DNA from: Xanthomonas sp. F10
Lineage (GTDB): Bacteria; Pseudomonadota; Gammaproteobacteria; Xanthomonadales; Xanthomonadaceae
Direction of reading: 5' to 3'
Assembly (NCBI RefSeq): GCF_014206815.1
Contig: NZ_JACHNP010000001.1
Span: forward strand, 2,508,456-2,572,455
Length of the DNA: 64,000 bases
Positions 34,677 through 44,215 of this stretch are shown piece by piece. The notes beneath the pieces were generated by a model. It saw nothing but the letters and a program-made list of their open reading frames with translations. It made no database searches and was not told the DNA's origin. The position numbers and the translations under genes were made by a program. Within the stretch, counting starts at the first letter, position 1. Every line of letters begins with the position of its first letter.

Positions 34677-35684
34677 TCAGAGGCGGCCGGCGATGGCCTT
34701 GGCGAAGCCCATGGTGTTGCCGCTGCCGCCCAGGTCCGGGGTCAGCCCGTCCTTGGCTTCCAGCGTGGCGACGATGGCGTTGCGCAGGCGCTCGGCGTTC
34801 TGCGGCTGGCCGATGTGGTCCAGCAGCTGCGCCGCGCCCAGCAGCAGCGCGCACGGGTTGGCCTTGCCCTGCCCGGCGATATCCGGGGCCGAGCCGTGCA
34901 CGGCTTCGAAGATCGCCGCGTCCACGCCGATGTTGGCACCCGGGGCCAGGCCCAGGCCGCCGACCAGGCCGGCGCACAGATCCGACAGGATGTCGCCGAA
35001 CAGGTTGGTGGTGACGATGACGTCGAACTGCTCCGGACGCATCACCAGCTGCATGCAGGCGTTGTCGACGATCATTTCCTGGAATTCGATCTCCGGGTAG
35101 TTGGCCGCCACTTCGCGCGCCACCTTCAGGAACAGGCCCGAGGTGGACTTGATGATGTTGGCCTTGTGCACCGCGGTGACCTTCTTGCGGCCGGTCGCGC
35201 GGGCCAGGTCGAAGGCGTAGCGGACGATGCGCTCGGAACCCTTGCGGGTCACCTTGGCCATCGACAGCGCGGTCTCGCCATCGGCGGACACTTCCTGGCC
35301 TTCGCTCAGGTAGGCGCCTTCGGTGTTCTCGCGCACGGTGATCAGGTCCACGCCGGCGCCGAAGCGCGACTTGGTGTTCGGGAACGACTTGGCCGGACGC
35401 ACGTTGGCGTACAGGTCGAACTGGCGGCGCATGGCCACGTTGATCGAGCTGAAGCCCTCGCCCACCGGCGTGGTCAGCGGGCTCTTCAGCGCCACCTTGT
35501 TCTTTCGGATCGACTCCAACGTGGCGGCCGGCAGTAGGTCGCCGTGCTTCTCCAACGCCACCAGGCCCGCGTCGGCGTATTCGTAGGTGAGGCCGGCGTT
35601 CAGCGCGTCGAGCACGAACAGCGTGGCGTCCATGATCTCCGGGCCGATGCCATCGCCACGGATGACCGTGATTGTCTGCGTCAT
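34677..35684 (-). CDS. Isocitrate dehydrogenase, NAD-type
   Basis: The 335-residue protein is a beta-decarboxylating dehydrogenase of the citric acid cycle. It begins [20 protein letters not shown]. It has the substrate segment [20 protein letters not shown] (Ser and Arg contacts), [12 protein letters not shown], the metal site [14 protein letters not shown] and the coenzyme segment [18 protein letters not shown]. Length and sequence fit the short NAD-dependent IDH group rather than E. coli Icd. Isopropylmalate dehydrogenase is a relative, but the SSINV-type phosphorylation-loop region favours IDH. It is monocistronic. Confidence 0.88.
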   Translation of the reverse strand: MTQTITVIRGDGIGPEIMDATLFVLDALNAGLTYEYADAGLVALEKHGDLLPAATLESIRKNKVALKSPLTTPVGEGFSSINVAMRRQFDLYANVRPAKSFPNTKSRFGAGVDLITVRENTEGAYLSEGQEVSADGETALSMAKVTRKGSERIVRYAFDLARATGRKKVTAVHKANIIKSTSGLFLKVAREVAANYPEIEFQEMIVDNACMQLVMRPEQFDVIVTTNLFGDILSDLCAGLVGGLGLAPGANIGVDAAIFEAVHGSAPDIAGQGKANPCALLLGAAQLLDHIGQPQNAERLRNAIVATLEAKDGLTPDLGGSGNTMGFAKAIAGRL

Positions 35685-35847
35685 AGGGTTGCGGTTTCCG
35701 TACAAGAGGGGGGAGCGCCGCCCGGGAACCGGGGCTGCAGGCGCAAGGAGGTTTCAGCGGTAATTATGCCCGAAGCCGGTGAAGGCGCCCAAAACCGGGC
35801 AGCCTTCGGCAACCGGCGCCGGCGGCCGCCGGCCGACCGGGGCGGGC

Positions 35848-36261
35848 TCAGTCGTGCGCGTGCTGCGCCGGGGCGGCGGCCTCGCCGGCCTCCAGCGTGT
35901 CGAGGAAGTCCACGGCGCGGCGCAGGTGCGGGATCACGATCGATCCGCCGACCACCAGGCCCACCGAGAAGGTCTCGAAGAACTCCTCGCGGCTGACCCC
36001 GGCCTCCTTGCACTGGGCCACGTGGTAGCTGATGCAGTCGTCGCAGCGCAGCACCAGCGAGGCGACCAGGCCGAGCAGTTCCTTGGTCTTCACGTCCAGC
36101 GCGCCGGCCTGGTAGGTCTGGGTGTCCAGCGCGAAGAAACGCCGCACCACCTGGTTCGGCTCGGCCAGGATGCGCTGGTTCATGCGCTGGCGGAACTCGG
36201 TGAACGCGCGGACCCGGTCCTGCCCGGCCCCACCGCCCTCGCCCGTCTCGGCGCCGCTCAT
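35848..36261 (-). CDS. AhpD-like carboxymuconolactone decarboxylase family protein
   Basis: The 137-residue protein has the CXXC-type redox motif in LRCDDCISYHVAQCKEAGVS (Cys-X2-Cys with His four residues on), as in AhpD-type alkylhydroperoxidases. It lies directly after a glutaredoxin gene, overlapping by 4 bp (ATGA), which supports a thiol-redox role. True CMD enzymes of aromatic degradation share the fold, but the Cys pair argues for peroxidase or reductase activity. The reducing partner is not known; the glutaredoxin is a candidate. Confidence 0.85.
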   Translation of the reverse strand: MSGAETGEGGGAGQDRVRAFTEFRQRMNQRILAEPNQVVRRFFALDTQTYQAGALDVKTKELLGLVASLVLRCDDCISYHVAQCKEAGVSREEFFETFSVGLVVGGSIVIPHLRRAVDFLDTLEAGEAAAPAQHAHD

Positions 36262-36569
36262 GCCTGCGCCTCCGGGGCGTGGCCGTCGAGCAGCGGCTCC
36301 AGCTTGCCGGCGCGGTGCAGCGCCATCATGTCGTCGTAGCCGCCGACATGGACGTCGCCGACGAAGATCTGCGGCACGCTGGTGCGCCGCGCCAGGGCCA
36401 CCATCTTCTCGCGCTCGGCCGGATCCAGATCGATCCGCACCTCGTTCCAGGTCCGCCCCTTGCTCTTGAGGAAGTTCTTGGCCGCCACGCAGTACGGGCA
36501 GATCGCGGTGGAATAGAGGGTGATCGGCGGGCCGCCGGCGTGGCCGGTGTCGGCAGTTGGGTTGTCCAC
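36258..36569 (-). CDS. Glutaredoxin (GrxC type)
   Basis: The 103-residue protein has the dithiol active site CPYC in YSTAICPYCVAAKNFL, the glutathione-binding cis-Pro segment RTSVPQIFVG and GGYDDMMALHRAGKLEPLL. It reduces protein disulfides or glutathione mixed disulfides. The start is taken as GTG at 36569 because GGAG lies 8 bp upstream. The longer frame to 36599 would need a TTG. It is coupled to the AhpD-like gene downstream. Confidence 0.92.
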   Translation of the reverse strand: MDNPTADTGHAGGPPITLYSTAICPYCVAAKNFLKSKGRTWNEVRIDLDPAEREKMVALARRTSVPQIFVGDVHVGGYDDMMALHRAGKLEPLLDGHAPEAQA

Positions 36570-36718
36570 GGGAAACTCCGGGCGGTGTAGAAGGTCCAAG
36601 CCACTATGGTAGCGGCCGGGTGGATTTTCGAGGCCGCTGCCGCAACACTGCGAATCATCCCGGATTCACCGTCGTCCCGGACGCTCCCCGGCGTCCGCCA
36701 GCCCTCTTGGAGCCCGTC

Positions 36719-38362
36719 TTGCGCCTGCTGCCGCTCGCCTTCGCGATCACCCTGGCCACCGCCTGCGCCGTGGCGCCGGCCCAGGAGAACAAGCTCCCGG
36801 ACATCGGCTCCTCGGCCGGCGAGCTGCTGACCCCGGCGCGCCAGGCCGAGTACGGCAAGATGATGCTGGCCGAACTGCGCAGCTACGGCTACGTGCTCGA
36901 GGACCCGCTGATCGACGACTGGCTGCAGACCATGGGCACCCGGCTCGGCGCCAACAGCGACCAGCCGCAGCAGAAATTCACCTTCTTCATGCTGCGCGAC
37001 CGCCAGATCAACGCCTTCGCCACCCTCGGCGGCTACGTCGCGGTCAACGCCGGCCTGGTACTGACCGCCGAGCGCGAGGACGAGGTGGCCGCGGTGCTGT
37101 CGCACGAAATCGCCCACGTCACCCAGCAGCACGTGCTGCGCGGGGTGGAGCGGGCGCAGCGCGACCAGATCCCGATCCTGCTGGGCATGCTCGCCGCGGT
37201 GGTCGCGGCGCAGCAGGCCGGCGGGCGCTCCAGCGGCGACGCCACCCAGGCGGCGATCGCCAGCGGCCTGGGGCTGATGCAGCAGCGGCAGATCGACTAC
37301 ACCCGCTCCAACGAATCCGAAGCCGACCGCCTGGGCATCCGCACCCTGGCGCGCAGCGGCTACGACGTCGATGCGATGGCCGGCTTCTTCGAGCGCATGT
37401 CGCTGGCGATGCGCGGCAACCAGGGCGGCTACAGCACCCCGGACTTCCTGATGACCCACCCGGTCACCACCACCCGCATCAGCGAGGCGCGCGAGCGCGC
37501 CGAGCAGATGAAGAAGAACACCCTGACCGTGACCACCAGCGTGCCCGGCGGCACCCTGCAGGAGCGGGTCGATCCGAACGACGTGTCGCTGAGCCAGCCA
37601 CTGGGCGCGCCCAGCAACCCGCTGCTGCCGGGTGGCCTGCAGTTGCCGTTCGCCAACTACGCGCGCGGCCCCAGCGGCCAGTTCGAATGGGCCCGCGAGC
37701 GGTTGCGGGTGTTCAGCGCCAACACCCCGGCCGATGCGATCCGCGAGTACGAGGGCCTGCGCCAGGGCAGCAAGCAGGGCCTGAGCGATGCCCAGCGCTA
37801 CGGCCTGGCGCTGGCGCGGCTGCGCGCCGGCGGCGCCGCAAAGGACGTCGCGCAGACCCTGGAGGGCCTGCTGCAGGCGCACCCGGACAACTGGTGGCTG
37901 ACCGTGGCGGTCGCCGAGGCCGAGGCCAAGGCTGGCCGCAGCCAGGCCGCCGACCAGCGCTTCGAGGCGCTGGTCAAGCGCATGCCCAGCAACCGGGCGG
38001 TGGCGCTGAGCTATGCGAGCACCCTCAACGAACAGGGCGGCCGCCAGGCCGGCCAGCGCGCCCAGGCGGTGCTGCGGCCGCTACTTGGCGCGGCCGCGGA
38101 GGACCCGGTGTTCCAGCGCACCTTCGCCCGCGCCTGCGAACTGGCCGGCGACGACACCCGCGCCGGCGAGGCCTATGCCGAGGCGGCCTATCTGAACGGG
38201 CATCCGGAGCAGGCCCTGATCCAGCTCAACAACCTCAAGAAGCGCAGCGACCTGGACTACGTGGCGCGCGCGCGCATCGATGCGCGCATCGCTGCGATCA
38301 CCCCGACGGTGCTGGAACTGCGCCGCCAGGGCGTGCAGGACCCGGACATGCAACGGCGCTGA
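36719..38362 (+). CDS. bepA: BepA-like periplasmic M48 metalloprotease with TPR region
   Basis: The 547-residue protein has a signal peptide (about 20 residues, LRLLPLAFAITLATACAVAP). An M48 domain follows with the zinc site AVLSHEIAHVTQQH and the third ligand in SNESEADRLGIR, and an alpha-helical TPR-like C-terminal half. BepA degrades or helps assemble outer-membrane proteins such as LptD. The start is a TTG at 36719 with GGAG 7 bp upstream; no ATG or GTG gives a signal peptide directly. It lies upstream of phoB; co-transcription is possible but not shown. Confidence 0.88.
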   Translation: MRLLPLAFAITLATACAVAPAQENKLPDIGSSAGELLTPARQAEYGKMMLAELRSYGYVLEDPLIDDWLQTMGTRLGANSDQPQQKFTFFMLRDRQINAFATLGGYVAVNAGLVLTAEREDEVAAVLSHEIAHVTQQHVLRGVERAQRDQIPILLGMLAAVVAAQQAGGRSSGDATQAAIASGLGLMQQRQIDYTRSNESEADRLGIRTLARSGYDVDAMAGFFERMSLAMRGNQGGYSTPDFLMTHPVTTTRISEARERAEQMKKNTLTVTTSVPGGTLQERVDPNDVSLSQPLGAPSNPLLPGGLQLPFANYARGPSGQFEWARERLRVFSANTPADAIREYEGLRQGSKQGLSDAQRYGLALARLRAGGAAKDVAQTLEGLLQAHPDNWWLTVAVAEAEAKAGRSQAADQRFEALVKRMPSNRAVALSYASTLNEQGGRQAGQRAQAVLRPLLGAAAEDPVFQRTFARACELAGDDTRAGEAYAEAAYLNGHPEQALIQLNNLKKRSDLDYVARARIDARIAAITPTVLELRRQGVQDPDMQRR

Positions 38363-38379
38363 AACGCGCCCATGGCAGG

Positions 38380-38412
38380 CGTCACTTAAACGTAATAAAA
38401 CCGTAGTCTACT
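38380..38412 (+). promoter_or_regulatory. Candidate Pho box upstream of phoB
   Basis: Three 11-bp repeats start with CGT: CGTCACTTAAA, CGTAATAAAAC and CGTAGTCTACT. PhoB binds direct repeats spaced 11 bp with AT-rich gaps, so this is a plausible autoregulatory site 34 bp before the phoB start codon. The match to the E. coli consensus is only partial. Confidence 0.5.
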
Positions 38413-38445
38413 GGCGACCTTCCTCCCCAGTTCCACGGTGCCGTT

Positions 38446-39135
38446 GTGCAGAAACGCATCCTGATCGTCGACGACGAACCGGCCATCCGCGACATGGTCG
38501 CGTTCGCCCTGCGCAAGGGCGACTTCGAGCCGGTGCATGCCGGCGATGCCCGCGAGGCGCAGACCTCGATCGCCGACCGGGTCCCGGACCTGATCCTGCT
38601 GGACTGGATGCTGCCCGGCACCAGCGGCCTGGAGCTGGCCCGGCGCTGGCGCAAGGATGCGATGACCCGCGAAGTGCCGATCATCATGCTCACCGCCCGC
38701 GGCGAGGAGAACGATCGCGTCGGCGGCCTGGAGGCCGGCGTCGACGACTACGTGGTCAAGCCGTTCTCCGCGCGCGAGCTGCTGGCGCGGATCCGCGCGG
38801 TGATGCGCCGCACCCGCGAGGACGACGAGGACGGCAGCGTCTCGGTCGGCAGCCTGCGCATCGACGGCGCCGCGCACCGGGTGTTCGCCGGCGAGGCGCC
38901 GGTGCCGATCGGCCCGACCGAGTACCGCCTGCTGCACTTCTTCATGACCCATCCCGAGCGCGTGTACAGCCGCGCGCAGCTGCTCGACCACGTCTGGGGC
39001 GGCAGCGTGTACGTGGAAGAGCGCACCATCGACGTGCACATCCGTCGCCTGCGCAAGACGCTGGAGCCGTTCGCGGTGGAAAACATGGTGCAGACCGTCC
39101 GCGGTTCCGGCTATCGCTTCTCTGCGTCCATCTGA
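38446..39135 (+). CDS. phoB: Phosphate-response regulator PhoB
   Basis: PhoB (229 residues) is an OmpR-type regulator. The receiver domain has RILIVDDEPAIRDM (acidic pocket), phosphoacceptor Asp53 in LILLDWMLPGTSG, and the Thr and Lys switch residues in IIMLTARGEE and DDYVVKPFSARELL. The winged-helix domain has RVYSRAQLLDHVWG and ERTIDVHIRRLRKTLE. The start is GTG at 38446. phoR follows after 64 bp. Phosphate limitation is the expected signal. The neighbouring ppk and ppx fit a phosphate block. Confidence 0.95.
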   Translation: MQKRILIVDDEPAIRDMVAFALRKGDFEPVHAGDAREAQTSIADRVPDLILLDWMLPGTSGLELARRWRKDAMTREVPIIMLTARGEENDRVGGLEAGVDDYVVKPFSARELLARIRAVMRRTREDDEDGSVSVGSLRIDGAAHRVFAGEAPVPIGPTEYRLLHFFMTHPERVYSRAQLLDHVWGGSVYVEERTIDVHIRRLRKTLEPFAVENMVQTVRGSGYRFSASI

Positions 39136-39199
39136 CCGCCGGCTGCGCCTGCTATAACGGCGGACGGATCACGATCCTTTGCGACAGAGTGCGTTCCCG

Positions 39200-40525
39200 A
39201 TGCCCCGCCACATCCGCTCCGCCTGGTTGAAGACCCTCGGCACGCTCGCCGGCCTGCTGTTGCTGGCGTTGCTGATCGGCTGGATCGGCGGCCACGTGTG
39301 GATGGCGCTGACTCTGATGTCGCTGGGGGTGATGGGCTGGCACTACTGGCGGCTGCGGCGCGTGCTGCGGCGGCTGACCGCACGCCAGCGCTGGGAGCCG
39401 CCGGCCGGCACCGGGGTGTGGAACGAGCTGGACCGGCTGCTGTACCGCAGCCAGGCGGAAATGCGCGTGCGCAAGCGGCGCCTGCTGGACATGCTGCGCG
39501 CCTACCGTGCCGCCGCCGCGGCGCTGCCCGACGCGGTGGTGGTGGTGGACCGCAACAGCCAGCGCATCCAGTGGTTCAACGAGGCGGCCGGCACCCTGCT
39601 CGGCCTGCGCCATCCCGGCGACCTCGGCGCACCGGTGGTGGAACGCCTGCAGCCGATGCCGCTGGCGCACTGGCTCAGTGCCGGCCGCAACGCCGAGCCG
39701 ATGCTGGACATGCCCTCGCCGGTCGATGAGCGCCTGCGCCTGAACCTGCGCCTGATCCCCTATTCCGAGGACCACTGGCTGCTGGTCGCGCGCGACGTCA
39801 GCAAGCTGCTGCAACTGGAGCAGGTGCGCCGCGATTTCGTCGCCAACGTCTCGCACGAACTGCGCACGCCGCTGACCGTGGTGCATGGCTACCTGGACAT
39901 GCTGGACCCGGAGGACTTTCCGGATTCGGGGCCGATGATCGCCGAGATGCGCAAGCAGTCGCAGCGCATGACCCAACTGGTCGAGGACCTGCTGACCCTG
40001 TCGCGGCTGGAATCGCAGGAGCACGCCAACGAGGAGTCGATCGCGATGGCGCCGATGCTGGCCACGCTGCGCCGCGAGGCCGAAGCGCACAGCCAGGGCC
40101 GGCACCGCATCGAGGTCCACGACGAGGCCGATTGCGACCTGGTCGGCTCCAACAAGGAACTGCACAGCGCCTTCTCCAACCTGGTCACCAACGCGGTGCG
40201 CTACACCGCGGCCGGCGGCACCATCCGCATCCGCTTCGCCCGCGAAGGCGATGGCGCGGTGCTGTCGGTGCGCGACAGCGGCTACGGCATTCCCGCGCAT
40301 CACCTGCCGCGGATCACCGAACGCTTCTACCGCGTCTCCAGCAGCCGCTCGCGCGAGAGCGGCGGCACCGGCCTGGGCCTGTCGATCGTCAAGCACGTGC
40401 TCGGCCTGCACCAGGCACGGCTGGAGATCGAGAGCGAGGTCGGCAAGGGCAGCACCTTCTCCTGCCACTTCGGTGCCGGGCGCGTGCATCCGCGGCACGA
40501 CCATGCCACCCTGACCTCCGTCTAA
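39200..40525 (+). CDS. phoR: Phosphate-regulon sensor kinase PhoR
   Basis: PhoR (441 residues from the ATG at 39200) has two N-terminal membrane helices (about residues 10-50), a PAS-like region (AAAALPDAVVVVDRNSQRIQ), HisKA with His219 in ANVSHELRTPLTVVHGY, and HATPase_c boxes NLVTNAVRYTAAG, DSGYGIPAHHL and GTGLGLSIVKHVLG. It phosphorylates PhoB in low phosphate. The short N-terminus without a periplasmic sensor domain is normal for PhoR, which takes its signal through the Pst/PhoU system. A TTG 7 codons upstream is possible but lacks a better ribosome site. Confidence 0.94.
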   Translation: MPRHIRSAWLKTLGTLAGLLLLALLIGWIGGHVWMALTLMSLGVMGWHYWRLRRVLRRLTARQRWEPPAGTGVWNELDRLLYRSQAEMRVRKRRLLDMLRAYRAAAAALPDAVVVVDRNSQRIQWFNEAAGTLLGLRHPGDLGAPVVERLQPMPLAHWLSAGRNAEPMLDMPSPVDERLRLNLRLIPYSEDHWLLVARDVSKLLQLEQVRRDFVANVSHELRTPLTVVHGYLDMLDPEDFPDSGPMIAEMRKQSQRMTQLVEDLLTLSRLESQEHANEESIAMAPMLATLRREAEAHSQGRHRIEVHDEADCDLVGSNKELHSAFSNLVTNAVRYTAAGGTIRIRFAREGDGAVLSVRDSGYGIPAHHLPRITERFYRVSSSRSRESGGTGLGLSIVKHVLGLHQARLEIESEVGKGSTFSCHFGAGRVHPRHDHATLTSV

Positions 40526-40536
40526 CGAGTACCGCC

Positions 40537-42633
40537 ATGCCCCGCGCCGCCGCCCTGCCGCCCACGCCGCCACCGGACGTTCCCAGCGACCCGCTGCGCG
40601 ACCCTGCGCTGTACCTCAACCGCGAACTGTCGCAACTGGACTTCAATTTCCGGGTGCTGGCGCAGGCGCAGGATCCGCAGGTGCCGTTGCTGGAGCGGCT
40701 GCGCTTCCTGTGCATCTCCTGCACCAACCTCGACGAGTTCTTCGAGATCCGCGCCGCCACCGTACGCCACGCCCAGGAGTTCGGGCTGCCGCCGGCGCCG
40801 GACGGCATGAGCCCCAACGCCATCCTCAACGCGATCCACGACCGCGCCGCGCAACTGGTCGACCAGCAGTACCGCTGCTGGAACGAGGTGCTGCGTCCGG
40901 CGCTGAAGGACGCCGGCATCGGCGTGCTCGGCCGGCATTCCTGGAACGCGCGGCAGAAGCGCTGGCTGCGCGCCTACTTCCGCAACGAGATCATGCCGGT
41001 GCTGTCGCCGCTGGGCCTGGATCCGGCGCATCCATTCCCGAAGATCCTCAACAAGTCGCTCAACATCGTGGTGGTGCTCAAGGGCACCGACGCGTTCGGC
41101 CGCGTCGGCCACCTGGCGATCGTGCGCGCGCCGCGTTCGTTGCCGCGCATCATCCAGTTGCCGGAAAGCCTGGCCGAGGGCGGCCAGAGCTTCGTGTTCC
41201 TGTCCTCGGTGCTGTCCACCTTCGTCGACGAGCTGTTCCCGGGCATGGAGGTGATGGGCTCCTACCAGTTCCGCGTCACCCGCAACTCGGAACTGGTGGT
41301 GGACGAGGAGGAAGTGGAGAACCTGGCGCTGGCGCTGCGCGACGAACTGGTCAACCGCGGCTATCGGCCGGCGGTGCGGCTGGAGATCGCCGAGGACTGC
41401 CCGAAGTCGATCGTGCGCACCCTGCTGCAGAACTTCGAACTGCCGGAGAACGCGGTCTACCGGATCAACGGCCCGGTCAACCTGAGCCGGGTCAACCAGG
41501 TCTACGACCTGGTGCAGCGCCCGGACCTGAAGTATCCGCCGATGAACCCGCGCACCCTGCGCGACAGCGAAGGCATCTTCGAGATCGCCGCCGCCGGCGA
41601 CGTGCTGCTGCATCATCCGTTCGACGCCTTCACCGCGGTGCTGGACTTGATCAAGCAGGCCGCAATCGACCCCAACGTGCTGGCGATCAAGCAGACCCTG
41701 TACCGTACCGGCAAGGACTCGGCGATCGTCGATGCGCTGGTGCTGGCCGCGCGCAACGGCAAGGACGTCACCGTGGTGGTGGAGCTGCGCGCGCGCTTCG
41801 ACGAAGAGGCCAACCTGGGCCTGGCCGATCGCCTGCAGGAAGCCGGCGTGCAGGTGGTGTACGGCGTGGTCGGCTACAAGACCCACGCCAAGATGCTGCT
41901 GATCGTGCGCCGCGAGGGCCGCAAGCTGCGCCGCTACGTGCACCTGGGCACCGGCAACTACCACAGCGGCACCGCGCGCGCCTACACCGACCTGAGCCTG
42001 ATCACCGCCGACGTGGACATCGGCAACGATGTACACCTGCTGTTCCAGCAGCTGTCCGGCCTGGCGCCGAAGATCCGCCTCAAGCGCCTGCTGCAATCGC
42101 CCTTCACCCTGCACCCGGGCGTGCTGCACCGGATCGAACGCGAGACCAAGCTGGCGCATGCCGGCCGCCCGGGCCGCATCATCGCCAAGATGAACGCGCT
42201 CAACGAGCCGCAGGTGATCCGTGCGCTGTACGCGGCCTCGCAGGCCGGCGTGAAGATCGACCTGATCGTGCGCGGCGCCTGCACCCTGCGCCCCGGCGTG
42301 CCGGGCGTATCCGACAACATCCGGGTGCGCTCGATCGTCGGCCGTTTCCTCGAGCACAGCCGGGTCTACTGGTTCGGCAACGACGGGGCGCCGGAACTGT
42401 TCTGCGCCAGCGCCGACTGGCTGGAGCGCAACCTGCTGCGGCGCGTGGAGACCGGCTTCCCGATCCTCGATCCGGATCTGGTCAAGCGCATCCACCGCGA
42501 GGTGCTGCAGAACTACCTGGCGGACAATCTCAACGCCTGGGAACTGGACGCCGACGGCAACTACCGCAAGCTGGCCCCGGGCCAGGACCAGCCGCCGCAT
42601 TCGGCGCAACTGGCCCTGCTCGACGGGCTCTGA
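40537..42633 (+). CDS. ppk: Polyphosphate kinase 1
   Basis: PPK1 (698 residues) makes polyphosphate from ATP. It has the N domain (LYLNRELSQLDFNFRVLAQA), head domain, and two phospholipase-D-like C domains. The autophosphorylated His450 lies in GYKTHAKMLLIVRR, and HLGTGNYHSGTARAYTDLSL forms the active-site tunnel. The start codon is 11 bp after the phoR stop, so phoB-phoR-ppk are probably one unit. This links polyphosphate synthesis to phosphate sensing. ppx follows after 55 bp. Confidence 0.96.
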   Translation: MPRAAALPPTPPPDVPSDPLRDPALYLNRELSQLDFNFRVLAQAQDPQVPLLERLRFLCISCTNLDEFFEIRAATVRHAQEFGLPPAPDGMSPNAILNAIHDRAAQLVDQQYRCWNEVLRPALKDAGIGVLGRHSWNARQKRWLRAYFRNEIMPVLSPLGLDPAHPFPKILNKSLNIVVVLKGTDAFGRVGHLAIVRAPRSLPRIIQLPESLAEGGQSFVFLSSVLSTFVDELFPGMEVMGSYQFRVTRNSELVVDEEEVENLALALRDELVNRGYRPAVRLEIAEDCPKSIVRTLLQNFELPENAVYRINGPVNLSRVNQVYDLVQRPDLKYPPMNPRTLRDSEGIFEIAAAGDVLLHHPFDAFTAVLDLIKQAAIDPNVLAIKQTLYRTGKDSAIVDALVLAARNGKDVTVVVELRARFDEEANLGLADRLQEAGVQVVYGVVGYKTHAKMLLIVRREGRKLRRYVHLGTGNYHSGTARAYTDLSLITADVDIGNDVHLLFQQLSGLAPKIRLKRLLQSPFTLHPGVLHRIERETKLAHAGRPGRIIAKMNALNEPQVIRALYAASQAGVKIDLIVRGACTLRPGVPGVSDNIRVRSIVGRFLEHSRVYWFGNDGAPELFCASADWLERNLLRRVETGFPILDPDLVKRIHREVLQNYLADNLNAWELDADGNYRKLAPGQDQPPHSAQLALLDGL

Positions 42634-42688
42634 GCACAGCGCGGCGCCGTCTCCACGGCGTGCGCCGCGCATCGGCTACCATTCCGCC

Positions 42689-44215
42689 ATGCCTGCCACC
42701 TCCCCCACTCATCCGCCGCTGCGCGACGGCGACCTGCTGGCCGCCATCGACCTGGGTTCCAACAGTTTCCACATGGTCATCGCCCGCTATCAGCTCGGAC
42801 AGCTGCGGGTGGTGGACCGCCTGCGCGAGACCGTGCGCATGGCCGACGGCCTGGACAACAAGGGCGGGCTGTCCGCCGAGGCGCGGCAGCGCGCGCTGGA
42901 ATGCCTGGCGCGGTTCGGCCAGCGCATTCGCGACCTGCCCTCGCTGCGCGTGCGCGCGCTGGCCACCAACACCGTGCGCCAGCTGCGCTCGCCGCAGACC
43001 TTCCTGATTCCCGGCGAGACCGCGCTCGGCCATCCGATCGAAGTGGTCAGCGGCCGCGAGGAAGCGCGCCTGATCTACCTGGGCGTGGCCCACGCGCAAC
43101 CGCCCAAGCCCGACCAGCGGCGCCTGGTGATCGACATCGGCGGCGGCTCCACCGAGTTCATCATCGGCAGCGGCTTCCAGACCCTGGAACGCGAGAGCCT
43201 GCAGGCCGGCTGCATCGCCAGCACGCGGCGCTTCTTCCCCGGCGGCAAGCTGTCCAAGAAGAAGTGGAAGGACGCGCTGACCGAGATCGGCGCCGAGTTC
43301 CAGCAGTTCGCCGGACAGTACCGGGCGCTGGGCTGGCACGAGGCGCTGGGTTCGTCCGGCACGCACAAGGCGATCGGCGAGATCTGCGCGGCGATGAAGC
43401 TGACCAAGGGCGCGATCACCGCCGAGGCGCTGCCGCAACTGCGCGAGCGCCTGCTGCTGGCCAAGCGCATCGAGGACATCGACCTGCCGGGCCTGTCCGC
43501 CGACCGCCGGCCGATCATCGCCGGCGGCGTGCTGGTGCTGGAGGCGGCATTCCAGGCGCTGGGCCTGCAACGGCTGATGGTGAGCAAGGCGGCCATGCGC
43601 GAAGGCATCCTCTACGACATGCTCGGCCGCGCCGGCCAGAACGATCCGCGCGAGAGCGCGATCGCCGCGCTGACCCGGCGTTACGGCATCGACGAGGCGC
43701 AGGCCGCGCGCGTGGAGCACACGGCCATGGCGCTGTTCGAGCAGGTCGCCGGCGACTGGGCGCTGGATGCCGACGACGGCCGCATGCTCAGCTGGGCCGC
43801 GCGCCTGCACGAACTCGGCCAGGCCATCGCGCACAGCCAGTACCACGTGCATGGCGCCTACGTGCTGGAGCATTCGGACATCGCCGGCTTTTCGCGGCAG
43901 GAGCAGCAGGTGCTGGCCACGCTGGTGCGCACGCACCGCCGCAACGTGGCCAAGACCGCCTTCGACGCGCTGCCCGACCGCCTGCTGCTCAGCGCCAAGC
44001 GCAAGGCCGCGCTGCTGCGCCTGGCGGTGCTGCTGCACCGCGCGCACGAGGCCGACCCGATCCCGGCGCTGGAACTGAAGGCCGACGGCGCCAACCTGCA
44101 CCTGATCCTGTCGCAGCCGTGGATCGAATCGCGGCCGCTGCAGCGCGCCGACCTGATCGGCGAGGTCGAGGGCATGGCGGGATTGGGGATCAATTTCCGC
44201 CCATTTGTGGCTTGA
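42689..44215 (+). CDS. ppx: Exopolyphosphatase (Ppx/GppA family)
   Basis: The 508-residue protein has an ASKHA fold: phosphate 1 loop AAIDLGSNSFHMVIARY, LVIDIGGGSTEFIIG, catalytic Glu in VVSGREEARLIYLG, and IIAGGVLVLEAAF. The C-terminal HD-like domain has LSWAARLHELGQAIAH. The length fits true Ppx with the helical extension. It degrades polyphosphate or pppGpp. Placement next to ppk favours exopolyphosphatase over GppA. Confidence 0.93.
   Translation: MPATSPTHPPLRDGDLLAAIDLGSNSFHMVIARYQLGQLRVVDRLRETVRMADGLDNKGGLSAEARQRALECLARFGQRIRDLPSLRVRALATNTVRQLRSPQTFLIPGETALGHPIEVVSGREEARLIYLGVAHAQPPKPDQRRLVIDIGGGSTEFIIGSGFQTLERESLQAGCIASTRRFFPGGKLSKKKWKDALTEIGAEFQQFAGQYRALGWHEALGSSGTHKAIGEICAAMKLTKGAITAEALPQLRERLLLAKRIEDIDLPGLSADRRPIIAGGVLVLEAAFQALGLQRLMVSKAAMREGILYDMLGRAGQNDPRESAIAALTRRYGIDEAQAARVEHTAMALFEQVAGDWALDADDGRMLSWAARLHELGQAIAHSQYHVHGAYVLEHSDIAGFSRQEQQVLATLVRTHRRNVAKTAFDALPDRLLLSAKRKAALLRLAVLLHRAHEADPIPALELKADGANLHLILSQPWIESRPLQRADLIGEVEGMAGLGINFRPFVA

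Noticed and set aside
34677-35684. 3-isopropylmalate dehydrogenase (leuB)
   Set aside because: The family is the same, but the SSINVAMRR substrate loop and short IDH-type ends fit isocitrate dehydrogenase better, and no leucine genes are adjacent.
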